Assembly (NCBI GenBank): GCA_030867875.1
Contig: JAOWCC010000577.1
Location: forward strand, 91,121,740 to 91,185,739
DNA: 64,000 bases
DNA from: Actinernus sp. WN-2022
Lineage: Eukaryota; Cnidaria; Anthozoa; Actiniaria; Actinernidae
Direction of reading: 5' to 3'
Shown: in pieces, positions 35,303 through 46,810 of the stretch
How positions within the stretch are numbered: position 1 is the first letter of the stretch
Layout of the letters: each line of letters begins with the position of its first letter
Made by a program: the position numbers and the translations under genes
The notes under the pieces: model-generated
Told to the model about the DNA's origin: nothing
Seen by the model: the letters and a program-made list of their open reading frames with translations, nothing else
Databases searched by the model: none

Positions 35303-36520
35303 ATGAAGGACTGGAGATACGTCAGTGGTGGAGAGAATCCTGCAGACGCCGCCGCTAGGGGATTGAAGCTAGAAGAGATGCTGAAGAATGACCGCTGGTT
35401 GAAGGGCCCAGGGTTCCTCTGGCAGGAAGAAAGCTGTTGGCCACCAACTACAGTAATCCCAGATTTGACAGATGAAGATCCAGAGGTGAGGAAGGAGGCT
35501 CATATTTACACCGTCGCAGCTGAAAGAGATGGGCTGGAGGATTGTATTCACCAATACTCTTCCTGGTGGAAGCTGAAGAGAGCCATTGCGTGGTTATTGC
35601 GCTACAAACAATTTCTCCTGTTGAAGGTTTGCGTGCAAAAGAGGTTGTCAAGCAGAAGTGATGGAGCTGTGCAGGAAAGTGAGAAGACGGATATAAAGGC
35701 TGTAGAGACTGGCTACCTAAAAGTGAATGAGCTTCGTAAAGCGGAAGTAGAGATTGTCCGCACGTGCAGAAATCAGCCTTTCCTGAAGTGCTTGGAATAC
35801 TTACAGCTGCGGAGGGTGATACAAGTAGAAAGACAAACCATAGAAGAGCAATTCAGAAGGCTGGAAAGTCGATTTACAAGTTAAATCCAGTATTAAAGGA
35901 TGGTCTTCTGGTAGTTGGAGGTCGAATAGGATGTTCTTCGGTTGATGATCAGCTTAAAGTGCAAGTAAAGCCATAAAACAACATTAACTCTTTTTGCCCC
36001 AAATTCTATTTCTAATATACTTCAGTTGTCTAAATTAGTTTTCTTTGAGAGGCAGGAGCAGAAATTACTAACTAGAATAAACGCTACCCGAATTGCGGGA
36101 TTGATTCATCTTGTGATGTCACAATGAAAACCTACGGGGAGGGAGGGAGGGAGTTGATTCATCTGATGACGTCACAGGATCCATGAAAAGTAACCAAAAT
36201 TAGGGATTAAATGCCAGAAATGTTACAAAATTTGCAAGATTAATACTTTTTGGTGAGAAACAAACACAATAGTACAATACAATATTTTTTTGACATTATA
36301 CTTGCACTTTAAGTACCCGAAGATACTCCCATGCAAGCATCACGTGACCTATTTAATTGTTAACCAACACCATGAAGATGTCGGCCACATGGGTCAGGAG
36401 CTTGTACTTTCATCCCTAAGGAAGTGCTTCTGGATTGTCAAGGGAAGAACAGTTGTAAGAAGTGTGATAAGAAGATGCGTCAATTGCCAAAAGAGAAAGG
36501 CACAACCCTGTGAGCAGTGA
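35303..36520 (+). pseudogene. Pao/BEL integrase N-terminal region, split by a MITE
   Basis: The frame at 35303-35884 starts WRYVSGGENPADAAARG, the NPAD segment that precedes integrase in Pao/BEL elements, and includes WLKGPGFLWQ. Shifted frames continue to 35957. After the 351-bp insertion the zinc-binding part follows at 36313-36520 with HHEDVGHMG and [12 protein letters not shown], an HHCC finger. The MITE sits between bases that read straight through once it and one TTAA copy are discounted, so it entered while this stretch was still in frame. Confidence 0.82.
35958..36308. mobile_element. TTAA MITE, family A, copy 1 (351 bp)
   Basis: Terminal repeats AGTGCAAGTA and TACTTGCACT are flanked on both sides by TTAA (35954-35957 and 36309-36312). 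It is inserted in the integrase region of the Pao/BEL element. Known: a TTAA target duplication is the hallmark of the piggyBac and Kolobok superfamilies. No coding capacity. Confidence 0.92.
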
Positions 36521-36540
36521 TCTACCACGATAACGAGTAA

Positions 36541-37535
36541 CCCCTGAACGACCCCCGTTCACGTTTGTTGGAGTAGATTACTTCGGACCACTACAAGTCA
36601 AGCAAAGGAGGAAGCATGTGAAGCGCTACGGCTGCATCTTTACCTGCCTGACTGTACGTGCCGTACATATAGAGATTGCTCATTCGCTCAACACAGATTC
36701 GATGATCAATGCATTAAGAAGATTTATCAGCCTCCGTGGGTATCCGGAACTGATTCGAAGTGACTGTGGCACAAACTTCACAAGAGCAGACAAGGAACTG
36801 AAAGTTGCGGTCTATGAACGGAACCAGCAAAGGATCAACGAGTTCTGTATCCAGAGAGGGATTCAGTGGATCTACAATCCGCCAGGTTCGAGCCATATGG
36901 GAGGTGCTTGGGAGAGGATGATCAGATCGGTGCGGAAGATCCTGAAAGCATTGCTGCAAGAGCAAATAGTCTCAGACGAAGTTCTGTCAACCGTGATGGC
37001 AGAAGCTACGAGTATTTTGAATAGCAGACCTCTGACGCGATGTAGTGAAGACCCCTCGCATGATGATCCTTTGACGCCAACCATTTGTTGCATTACGCCC
37101 GTGTCCGTGTTTACCACCTGGAATATTTACATGGATGATTTGCTCAGCAGACGACAGTGGAGGCAGGCGCAGTACCTCTCGGACGTATTTTGGAAAAGGT
37201 GGTCATGCGAGTATCTTCCAACCCTACAACTGCGACAGAAATGGAACGAAGTGAAGGAGAACCTGAAGGTCGGAGATTTAGTGCTGCTTGTAGATGGGAA
37301 CTTTCCCAGAGGACAGTGGCCGATGGCAAGAGTCGTGGAGGTCAACCAAGGAAGAGATGGATTGATCCGCACAGCTAAGGTACGAACGAGTTCAACCGTG
37401 GTGACGCGCGCCAAGCGTCGACGTCGAAGAGATGTAAAGTCATCAACGACTATCCTTGTGCGCCGTGACAAAGTTGTGTCGTCTGAAGATGGATGCATCG
37501 TGATTACATTGCATAGAACATTGCTAAATAAATGA
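36541..37535 (+). pseudogene. Pao/BEL integrase core and C-terminal domain
   Basis: A 305-codon frame (36618-37535), continuing the frame from about 36541, carries the DDE integrase core. The first Asp lies in VDYFGPL (about 36573), the second in RSDCGTNF (about 36760), and the Glu in GGAWERM (about 36905). A C-terminal domain with [12 protein letters not shown] and [20 protein letters not shown] (a DUF5641-type tail) follows. It is the best preserved part of the element. Role in an intact element: insertion of the cDNA into the genome. It has no functional upstream partner here. Confidence 0.87.
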
Positions 37536-37970
37536 ACCTTGATAGAGCATTGAACGATTGTTAGTTCGCTAGTATTGGTGGATAAATGATAAATGTGATA
37601 AATGAAATCGTGTAATTATTTCATTTAGGGGCCTTTCAGGAACCGGCGCTTTTACTGACGGAACTGACTGATCATCCTTCTGGGCCTCAGCCGGGATGAG
37701 TGGACGAGCTTTTCTTTTCAAGTTTGCGTGACGAAATAAGCATCGTCAGGAGCCTATTACCTAATGGACTCCTGGCATGAAGTGAAAGTTTCTGTACCTA
37801 TCCAAGATTTCACAGGAAGCCCATCACAATACTTTTTTACGAACATAGTTTCGGAGCCGGGTACTACAGTGGCAGTGCCTTGTCCGAGTCACACCGCGGC
37901 AAGCACGCGCGCGTCACGCCAGTTTATCGCGCAAACAAAGAACGCAATCACATCCCCCTTTCTAACAGGT
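37536..37970. other. 3' flank of the Pao/BEL element, unresolved
   Basis: No coding match. It may hold the start of a 3' LTR but shows no visible match to the 5' flank. It ends at the TTAA (37971-37974) where the next transposon entered. Confidence 0.4.
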
Positions 37971-38257
37971 TTAAAGTGCAGGTAGAGCCATAAAACAACA
38001 ATAACTATTTTTGTCCCAAATTCTCTTTCTGATATACTTCAGTTGTCTAACTTAGTTTTCTTCGAGAGGCAGGAGCAGCAATTAATTAAACTAGAATAAA
38101 CGCTACCCGAATTGCGGGATTGATTCATCTTGTGATGTCACAATGGAAACCTACGGGATTTTATTGTAGTAGTTTTCTCTTGGGAGGGAGTTGATTCATC
38201 TTATGACGTCACAGGACCATGAAAAGTACCAAAATTAGGGATTAAATGCGAGATTAA

Positions 38258-39797
38258 AGGGGCCGTCTCACCCACAGTGCTTCGCGTGCTTTGTTATTGT
38301 TTATATCCGGGACTTTGACCCCTTGTTCACGGCGGGAACCTCACGAACTGAGCGTATATTTCTGTATGTTGGTGACATGATAATTTTGCTGTGAACATGG
38401 ATGACCTTGATGAAACTAATAGTACCTTACAAATTGAATGTGAAGTCAGCAAAGTGTTATACAGCAGTATTTGGCTGCACTATAATATTTACCGCTCACC
38501 CGTCGCTTCCCTTCAGTGCTATAACAGAGAACACTCTCTCCGGGTAATACTAATAATTATGAAAGCGAGAGGTTTCTCTCCTCCGTTTTATTTTTACTTG
38601 CAGGGAGATATATATATACACATATATCTGCTATCAGGCAATCTCCAATCTCGTTGCTGGCAGTAGCAGAGAACCAGTTCAAGAGAGAACAGTGAACGAA
38701 TTACAGCTCGCTTCAATAGAAAATTATTATCTCCAGTCGGCGGCTCTGTTTGTCAAATTTCGTGCGAGTATAAACTTTGATCCGAAAATCTCGGCGAAAT
38801 CACTGCGTGAAAGCCCTTCGAAACCAGAGAGAGAGTTAAACGCCGAAGCCCGGCCTCAAAATGATTTTAGGAAATTGCTCAGTTCTTTTCGGATCGACCA
38901 AGCGGAGTTTCGTTGCCTATTATAGGTTGTTGACTATTACCGCTCACCCGTCGCTTCCGTACTATCTCGGTGCTATCTTTCCAGGTAATACTAATAATTA
39001 TTAAAGCGAGAGGTTTCTCTCCTCGATTTTATTGTTCCCTGCAGAGAGAGAGAGAAAGAGAGAGAGAGATCTACTAGCAGGCAATCTCGTTGATGGCAGT
39101 AGCAGAGAACCAGTTCAAGAGCTCGCTTGAATGGGAAATTATTTTCTCGGCGGCTCTGTTTGTCAAAATTATAACACTTTCATCGACACGGTGAATCCGA
39201 AAATCTCGGCGAAATCACTGTCTAAAAGTCCTTCGAAACCAGAGAGAGACCTGTTTCCACAAGTTAAACGCCAAAGCCGTGAAAATGATTTTAGGAAACT
39301 GCTCAGTTCTTTTCGGGTCGACCAAGCGGAGTTTTGTTGCCATATGGTCGCGTAAGCCAGCCACGGTGTCAGTTCAACAACCCAAATCGGCTCAAAGATA
39401 GTAGATACTCCAACTAAGCGCTAATATATCTTTAAATATAAAGATTAATGGTCAGGATAGCTTCTCCATGTTGTAGGTGGAAATCCTGGACACAAACGGA
39501 CAATTGTTTCCTTTTGTTGAGGACGAACGAGACTCAGGCATCCATCAGAGAACTACGGCCACCTGAAATAAAACTAAAATTTACATGACCAAATAATTTA
39601 AGACTTAAATGAGAGGCTCAATAGGAAGAGCAATAAAAAAGGTTCAACCTAGTATGATTTTTTGTATGATAGCTGGAAGGATGGCAGAGATGTAGAGAAG
39701 ATTAAGACCACTGCCATAAAACTCTGGATTTCGATGGCATCGAAAATGGCCGCTATGCTATGTGAGCGCGCTAAGCACTGTGGGTGAGACGGCCCCT
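38258..39797. mobile_element. TTAA element B (1540 bp)
   Basis: Terminal inverted repeats beginning AGGGGCCGTCTCACCCACAG at both ends, flanked by TTAA (38254-38257 and 39798-39801). The interior holds two diverged direct copies of a roughly 430-bp unit. The AGGGG ends with a TTAA duplication fit Kolobok or piggyBac-type non-autonomous elements. There is no transposase. Confidence 0.9.
38491..39350 (+). repeat. Two-copy direct repeat inside element B
   Basis: Unit 1 (38491-38922) and unit 2 (38939-39350) both start CCGCTCACCCGTCGCTTCC and end near a shared segment that would read NDFRKLLSSFR-DQAEF in both. Indels between them are mostly in AG- or AT-rich microsatellite parts. The shared peptide may be coincidental or the remnant of a captured exon. 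Confidence 0.8.
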
Positions 39798-41261
39798 TTA
39801 AGAGCGGCCGTCTGTAAATATCGCCTAAAGTGTTTAGGATGAAAAAAAATGAAATTCCTCAAACTTTCTCAGAATAATGGCCTGGGTGAGTGATTCATAT
39901 AAATCTAACTTTTAGTTGAATCTGATTTCTATTTTCGCCAAACGGAGACAAAATCGGTTTTACGGTTCTTAGGAGATCGATACCACACATCGTTAACGGC
40001 TCGCCTAAAAATGAAAATATAAATTTATAGCAATACTGTGCAGCTAAGTACAAAGAAAAGATAATGATTTCTCTTTTCATGGGTTGTTTATTACAAATTA
40101 AATATTTTATCAATTTTTCATTATTTTGTTAATTTTAGACATTTTTGGTACGCAAAATAATGACCAAATTGAGAAGCTAAAATCTCCAATTATACATGAC
40201 CTGGCTGTATTAGAGTATAACCTAGCGAAAGAGCAATGTTTCTTCTTCAAATTCATGCAATAAAATTTTTGGGCAATTAAAATTACGAATTTTGGGGGCC
40301 TCAAACGCAAGTGACACCGACGTGAGAATACTCTCTTTTCTCGCAGCGTTCGAATGCACAGAATCTGAGATGAACAGAGGAAAAAAATATTATATCAACT
40401 TCTATCAGGGTAAATTTAATACTAAAGAAGTCTGGGTTCTTTCAGATAGATTATATATCGGTTTCTACCAATTATGTACAAAATCAGTGGCTTTTAGCGG
40501 TATTTTTGCGATGACATATTGTTGAATCTTTACTCATGCCGGAGCGCTGACAACTTTCAATTGATAGACTACCTTTATGAGACTTCTAAGTCAATCCGAA
40601 TGATCTACAGTTGAACTATTCACTGTTAGGAATGTTAAAAGTAATTATTATGGCTTAATATGTACCTTGCATGTGGTTTCGTAGAGAATTGGTAGCTTTA
40701 TAAACTGGTCTGCCGTAGTTCAACTGTCAACAGCTGAGATTGTGTTACACACAGGAAGCCCGCTTTTTCGGAGCAAATGAACAACGTGTTTACGAAGCTA
40801 GAAATCTATAACTGTGGATTTCTGATTTACATCAGTTCCGATCCGGGGAACTAGTTATATTTGATATAGGATCTCAGTGTAACTGGCTTTGGCTTTTATT
40901 TTTGTCTTTGAGTTTCAAACTGTATATTGGACGGTAATCGACATGTTACAATTGCTGGGAGAGGGAGGGTACTTGTGCGGCGTCGGCCAGGTGTGCGGAA
41001 AGTAGCTATAAGACTGTCAGAACTCTTTTTCCAAAATGTCGATGAAAAGAGTGCCGGAAGTCACAAGTATCTACCTCTCATTATCTGAGTACGAGGTCCG
41101 TACCATACGTTATGGAGAATGAAATGAAAAAGTCTAAAAATATATAACCCTACCAATATAAAGTATGAAATATTTTGCCCTTCCCCCTACAGCCAACCCT
41201 TTTTTACGACCCTCTATTTTGGGGGGTTTGAAAATGTATGACACTCCCCATGCTAAATTAT

Positions 41262-41800
41262 ATCCCATATGCCCGTTTCTCCGATCGCAGCGACCGCTGA
41301 AAAAAAGTACTTGTCAATCGTAGCGATTATATCTTGCTATCAAATGGAACTGAACCGAACTATCGGGTACAACAATAAATTATATCCTGGCGATCGTAAT
41401 CGCTATGACCGCTTGAGAGTAGATTCCATGTTACCACTACGATCGCTATAAGGGACCGGACATTATTTAGCGTTGGGGGAGGGGGGCTACTAGATTTGTA
41501 GGGGGGGTCACGATTTTTTATGCTCCCATTTAAGGGGGGGGGTCAATTTGTTTTATGCTCCTCTTTTATAGGTTAAATATATTTATAGGCTTATCTACGG
41601 GGAGGGTCATTATTTTGTGAGACCAGAGAACTGCAAGGTCACATTTTTTGGGGCAAGCCACAATGCAGAACTAGTAGCCCCCCTCCCACCCCCCTACCGC
41701 TAAATAATGTCCGGTCCCTAAAGCCGACTCACCTTTACAGCGATCGCAGCGAACGACCAAATGAAAACCAGCCTACATTCGCGATGAAAGCAAACAATAC
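41262..41800. repeat. GATCGC-rich hairpin element interrupted by a Harbinger-like MITE
   Basis: Repeats of the type CGATCGCAGCGA, TCGTAGCGATT and CGATCGTAATCGCT occur on both sides of the 41452-41718 MITE. This is one of several copies in the window (see also 5718-5905, 43528-43628 and 49220-49312). Confidence 0.6.
41452..41718. mobile_element. PIF/Harbinger-like MITE (267 bp)
   Basis: Perfect 21-bp terminal repeats starting GGGACCGGACATTATTTAGC, flanked by TAA on both sides (41449-41451 and 41719-41721). Known: a 3-bp TWA duplication with GG-starting ends marks PIF/Harbinger. It splits a GATCGC-rich hairpin element. Confidence 0.82.
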
Positions 41801-41951
41801 GTATGGCATTATATATAAAATCTAAAAATAAACGAAGGCGCTTAGGACTTAGTATTCTGTTCTTCGTTCTATCTAAGCGCTTGTGGGATCGTTTTACGTT
41901 TTTTTTAGCCGATCTAGAGTCATCCACTACTGATGAAGAAGACAACTCATT

Positions 41952-42403
41952 CAGGAACGGATCCAGGATTTTGTAAAAGTAATTCGGTTCTCGGTATGAA
42001 ACTGACTTATATCACATTTGGCGAGGTTTTCTCAAATAGAAAGGAGGTTTAAAACTGAGTTATAAACCTCCCTGTAACAGTTATAAACCTCAGATTGACG
42101 ATTTAATTAGTCTATTGTTCAACGGGTTTATACCAGAGTTTCATCCCTATGAAGAACAAAGAAAACCGTGTCAAGTGTGATATAAGGTGGGTTAAGCGAG
42201 TCATAAGGGGGTGGGGGGGGGGGGGGGGCAAAATAATAGTGTCATACTAGAGAACTATACTTACAATACGTAACAGGTTTCATATGATATTTCTATGATA
42301 ATTTTTCATGTCTGAGTAGCATACATTGAAATATGTATTTAGCTATTCATTTCTGAGTGATATCCAGGAGTAAGGGGGAACCCACTCCCTGGATCCGCCA
42401 CTG
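41952..42403. mobile_element. hAT-like MITE (GGATCCAG ends)
   Basis: The left end CAGGAACGGATCCAG and right end CTGGATCCGCCACTG are inverted. The interior has a G-homopolymer near 42213. Located in the interior of element C. The target duplication is unclear. Confidence 0.6.
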
Positions 42404-43527
42404 TATGTCATCTATCATTTACCAATCATAAATGCGACATCTGTTTAAGTTCTTTGGTACCTTACCTACAATGTAAGTCAATATTCTTGCAAGTTTCCAT
42501 CAATATTGAGTCTTTTGGGTACGCGAGAGATTATCAAATTCAGCAAGTTTACTATCAATCAGCTGTTTTAATACCAGGCATGGAAATATCCGGGATGGGG
42601 GAAGGGTAGCACTTGCAAAATTAATTAAATGGTAGAGGTTTGTGAAAAACGTAGCTGTGTTGGCTAGAAATAACTGACACCATAACTGTACGGTATACGC
42701 GTTGGTATAGAGCATGGGAGTCCGTTATGTGGCCATGGCTGTACCCTTTTTATTGAATTCTAATTAAAATAATTTAAGGGGACAACATAAGAATGAAGTT
42801 GACCACAATAGTAATCCGTGTAAGGCTCAGAAGACTGAGAATAGTAGACTGAGAAGAATGTCTGTTAACCGCATCGGATGATTTAGCCTTTGCTGCTATC
42901 TATACCATTTTGGCAGAGTCTAAACATAAATAAGCGTCCCTTTTTAAAATAGCAAAGTAATGTATCTACTATTGATGAAGAATAACTAGTCGGGTACGAA
43001 CTCAGGGGTTGTCACAACTTGATTCATTCAGTCTGTTTTATGCTCAGTTTAGTGCTTTCGAATCTACATATTGTTTTAGGATATTTAGTTCTTCCCATTT
43101 TCTATTCAATAGAAATTGTCGCATTCAGATGTAGTTTACTTTTAGAGACATTTTGTATGATGCATATGGCATCGACAACGACTAGACCTTCGATCTTAAT
43201 GCATGTAATATGGTGGCTCAACTAATTTACTGGCCATGGTAAATTCGAAATCCGGTCACTATGCTAAATAAATCAGTCAGATATGTGAACAATATATTAA
43301 TCACAATACGGGTACGCCATGGGGTCCGATCCAGATCCAGTTTTCAGAGAAAGTATAGTTCCAAAACCCGATTTTCCAAGTTATTGTGAAAACGAACCCG
43401 GATTTATGTTTTATTATTCCGAGTCGTCTATAACCTGTATTTTTGTGAAAAACTCGTACCCGGAAATCATAACCGCCACACAGTCCTCCTCCCACGGGCT
43501 CCATGGATTGTACAATCGGCAGGATAG

Positions 43528-43628
43528 AACTATAGATCGGTTTCCATATGTAGATCGTTACGATCGCTATCAGTATGATCGCTGCGATCACTGCGATCGT
43601 AACGATCCTATGGTAAATCGGGCTTTAT
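43528..43628. repeat. GATCGC-type MITE copy
   Basis: Left GATCGGTTTCCATATG, right end GTAAATCGGGCTTTATAAAG, with a palindromic GATCGTTACGATCGC core. It shares the ends of the copy at 49220-49312. Confidence 0.65.
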
Positions 43629-43837
43629 AAAGTATGACTCGTTATCTCTCTAGCAATTCCAAACCTGCCCACTCCTCCCCTCCCCCCCTCCCCCCATTTG
43701 TGGAGCATTTGACTTTTGGGAATCAGAGCTTTGCAAATACCTAACCATGGGGCTTAGGAACGAGTGCAAATCTCTAATAAATATTGATGTAAAATCCGCA
43801 ACCTTGACTCTCTATCACCAATACACCACTTTCAATA

Positions 43838-43992
43838 TATGCTCCACTCGTCACACACAAAGGTTTCAGTATAATGATGTTCCAGGGTAATTAAATTAAT
43901 TTTATTCTTTGTTCAAATAATATAATATATTTAATTTACCCCGGAGACACATGTTGAAACCTTTGTGCGTGATAAGTGAAACATATCGAACG
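43838..43992. repeat. Hairpin MITE (ACAAAGGTTTCA arms)
   Basis: Left arm near 43847 (CACTCGTCACACACAAAGG) and right arm near 43980 (CCTTTGTGCGTGATAAGTG) are inverted. The hairpin at 11849-11927 looks related (CACTTGTCACAAAGG). Confidence 0.6.
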
Positions 43993-44185
43993 TGGGCTAT
44001 TCACCACCCCAACTATTATTTGCTGGTAAAATGCCCCACCCTGGGACAGACTGCGCGGCCAAATGCTACACGTATACCGGGGGGGGGGCAGATTTATAGT
44101 TATATTACGCGTTCATATTTCATGATAAAGTGGGCTTCCTGTGTGTAACGCAATCTCAGCTGTCGGCAGTCTTGCTTTGACAACC

Positions 44186-44443
44186 CAAGGGCGTATCTAG
44201 CCTATAGACCCGTAGGCCCGGGCCTACACATTTTACAGCCTACTTGTCTTATTACAAATAAATGTTGGGCTTGAGGAGCTGTCGAAATACACAAAACATG
44301 ACCTGGAAGTGCAGCATAAGGCATTTGCGAAAGTCTAAATCAAAAAATCTCCCGGGGAAGCATGCTCCCGGACCCCTCAAGAAGCGACCCTTACGGAGTA
44401 GTTGTTTGGGCCTACAAATTATAACAACCTGGCTACGCCACTG
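44186..44443. mobile_element. hAT-like MITE in the right arm of element C
   Basis: Ends CAAGGGCGTATCTAGCC and GGCTACGCCACTG form terminal repeats of the CAGGGGCGTAGC type usual in hAT elements. The copy is absent from the equivalent place in the left arm, which proves it is an insertion. An 8-bp target duplication is not clean. Confidence 0.72.
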
Positions 44444-45688
44444 CAACCTCTAGATTATACTACCGATTCTCTACAAAACCACATGAAAGGTACATATTAA
44501 GCCATTACAATTACTTTTTAACATTCCTAACAGTGAATAGTTCAACTGTAGATCATTCGGATTGACTTAGAAGTCTCATAAAGGTAGTCTATCAATTGAA
44601 AGTTGTCAGCGCTCCGGCATGAGTAAACATTCAACAATATGTCATCGCAAAAATACCGCCACTGATTTTGTACATAATTGGTAGAAACTGATATATAATC
44701 TATCTGAAAGTACTCAGGCTTCTTTAGTGTTAAATTTAACCTGATAGAAGTTGATATAATTTTTTTTTCCTCTGTTCATCTCAGATTCTGTGCATTCGAA
44801 CGCTGTGAGAAAAGAGAGTATTCTTACGTCAGTGCCACTTGCGTTTGGTGCCCTGAAAATTCGTAGTTTTAATTGCCCAAAAAAAATATTGCATGTATTT
44901 GAAGAAGAAACATTGCTCTTTCGCTAGGTTATACTCTAATATAGCCAGGTCATGTATCATTGGAGATTTTGGCTTCTCAATTTGGTCATTATTTTGCGTA
45001 CCAAAAATGTCTAAAATTAACACAATAATGAAAAATTGATAAAATATTTAATTTGTAATAAACAACCCATAAAAAGAGAAATCATTATCTTTTCTTTGTA
45101 TTTAGCTGCACAGTATTGCTATCAATTTCTATTTTCATTTTTAGGCGAGCCGTTAACGATGTGTGGTATCGATCTCCTAAAAACCGGTCTAAGAGCCGTA
45201 AAACCGATTTTGTCGCCGTTTGGCGAAAATAAAAATCACATTCAACTAAAAGTTATATTTATATGCCTCACTCACCCAGGCCATTATTCTGAGAAAGTTT
45301 GAGGAATTTCATTTTTTCTCATCCTAAACACTTTAGGCGATATTTACAGACGGCCGCTCTTAATAACTTTGTGTGAAACAAACACAAAAGTACAATATAT
45401 TTTTTTTTCAACATTATACTTGCACTTTAAGTTTTCCTAATTTGTAATTCGCTGCGAGTTTACTAAGTTAGAACATTTACCAAACCTGAATTTTAACAAT
45501 CTGCCCAGAGCCTCCGATCATATCGACCGGTGTCATAGCATAACGTTTTACAGCAGTGTGAGTATTGCCCAGATTACAAATAACCTAATGTAGCAATCTA
45601 GCTTAAGCTTGGAGATTACAAGAGGTAGTCTTTGAACTCTTCAAGGGTAGATATTTCAAATCCTCGCCCGTTTCAATGCGAAAACTAA

Positions 45689-46069
45689 GGGAGCGGTCAG
45701 TAATTATTGTTGGCGGGGGGAGAGGGCTACTAAGTTTTTATAAATTCGGGCCTAAAAATTGTGGCCCTCCCCCAAACCAGGGCTTAAAATATATTGACCT
45801 CCCCTAAACGTGCGCGCGCCCAGAATGTTGATACCGTCCCCCTATATACTTATATAGATAAATATGTTCTGGATCGATATCGGTAAATTGGACTCAATTG
45901 TTATTATCATTCTTCACTTGAAGTGATGTTGGGGGGATTCAACTTATAAAGGCAGGGAGAACAGCATTTGGAGCATACAAAATCGTGCCTTCCTCCTTAT
46001 CTGCGCTCAAAAGTGACCCTCCCCAAAAAATAGTACCCCCCCCCCCTCCAATAATTACTGACCGCTTCC
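45689..46069. mobile_element. PIF/Harbinger-like MITE (381 bp)
   Basis: Terminal repeats GGGAGCGGTCAGTAATTATT and its inverse (one mismatch) are flanked by TAA at 45686-45688 and 46070-46072. The interior has G- and C-runs like those of the MITE at 41452-41718, so the two are distant relatives. Confidence 0.82.
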
Positions 46070-46364
46070 TAAATACAAGGGCTTGTGAGCAGATGGCGTA
46101 CTATTGCAATCTGAGCTAATTATCTAACAAATAGAACTTGGTTTGCTCAGTGCATTCTTTTGTCAGAGAACAAACACAACAAATCCTGTTGTATTTGCTA
46201 TTTAATATATTTTATGAGCGAAGCACACCAACCGTGACGTACTCACCTTGCCGCAGTGAGGGCAGTTAATCAGTCTTGTTTTAAGTTCTCCTATTTTCTG
46301 TCGCACCATGAGGATATTGTGAAATTGTCAAGTATTTTAATCTTGTCAATTTTATTTTGAAAAA

Positions 46365-46810
46365 GAAAATCCCCCAAGTCCTGTTCAAAATTTGGCATTT
46401 CCTCCATTTCGATTTTGAATTCTTATAGAAATACTGAACACGTCATATCCATGATCTACAATCTCACAAACCAATCACAGCGCGCGTTAATAAGATATGT
46501 CGTCCTTTGCGTCTCTTACATGTCATGGCTTTCAACCAATCAGAGGGGGCAGACTTCACCGTTTGCAACCTGAAATGTTATTGGTTACCCAAACAATAGC
46601 CTACCCCTAAAACAATACAAACCCTAACCCTAAATTAAAGCAATGAGATTCTTTATCAGTAAGTCCAATAGGATGCGACCTTAAAAACTGTGAAGTCTAA
46701 CCGAATCAGAGCACGCATTAGTATATATTATGTGAATTCTTGCCGGTCACAATACCATCATCTTATAACCTATTAAAGTTTATCTTATCGCATGTATTTG
46801 GGGGATTTCC
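46365..46810. repeat. Possible MITE (AAATCCCCCAA ends)
   Basis: AAAATCCCCCAAG at 46365 and TTGGGGGATTT at 46798-46808 are inverted. No target duplication was verified. Confidence 0.35.

Larger units (their letters stand above)
32142..37535 (+). mobile_element. Decayed Pao/BEL LTR retrotransposon
   Basis: Fragments in the order gag, CCHC knuckles, aspartic protease, RT connection/RNase H, HHCC zinc finger, integrase core and a C-terminal integrase-associated domain are collinear on the plus strand. Known: this order, and the SLFDPLGF-type connection segment, are typical of Pao/BEL elements. Every domain has stops or frameshifts, the RT palm is missing, and a TTAA-flanked MITE (35958-36308) interrupts the integrase region. 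I cannot recognise matching LTRs. The 3' flank is cut by another TTAA-flanked insertion at 37975. The element is dead. Confidence 0.88.
39802..45359. mobile_element. TTAA element C (5.56 kb) with long inverted arms
   Basis: The ends are GAGCGGCCGTCTGTAAATAT and its complement, each next to TTAA (39798-39801 and 45360-45363). The left arm (39802-40773, about 970 bp) and right arm (44127-45359) are inverted copies. The right arm is longer because a 258-bp hAT-like MITE sits in it. The 3.35-kb interior has no recognisable transposase and hosts other MITEs, so it looks like a large non-autonomous or foldback element. Confidence 0.88.
37975..45426. mobile_element. TTAA MITE, family A, copy 2, interrupted by nested elements
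   Basis: The left part (37975-38253) and right part (45364-45426) match the two ends of copy 1 in the same orientation, with TTAA at 37971-37974 and 45427-45430. The middle is split at a TTAA by elements B and C. Without those insertions it would be about 345 bp, like copy 1. Confidence 0.9.

Noticed and set aside
38390..39355. Short frames in element B as real genes
   Set aside because: They lie in repeated, microsatellite-bearing parts of a non-autonomous transposon and have no supporting splice sites.
43319..43630. A 103-codon frame ending in DRYDRYQYDRCDHCDRND
   Set aside because: The repetitive end is the GATCGC hairpin MITE read as codons.
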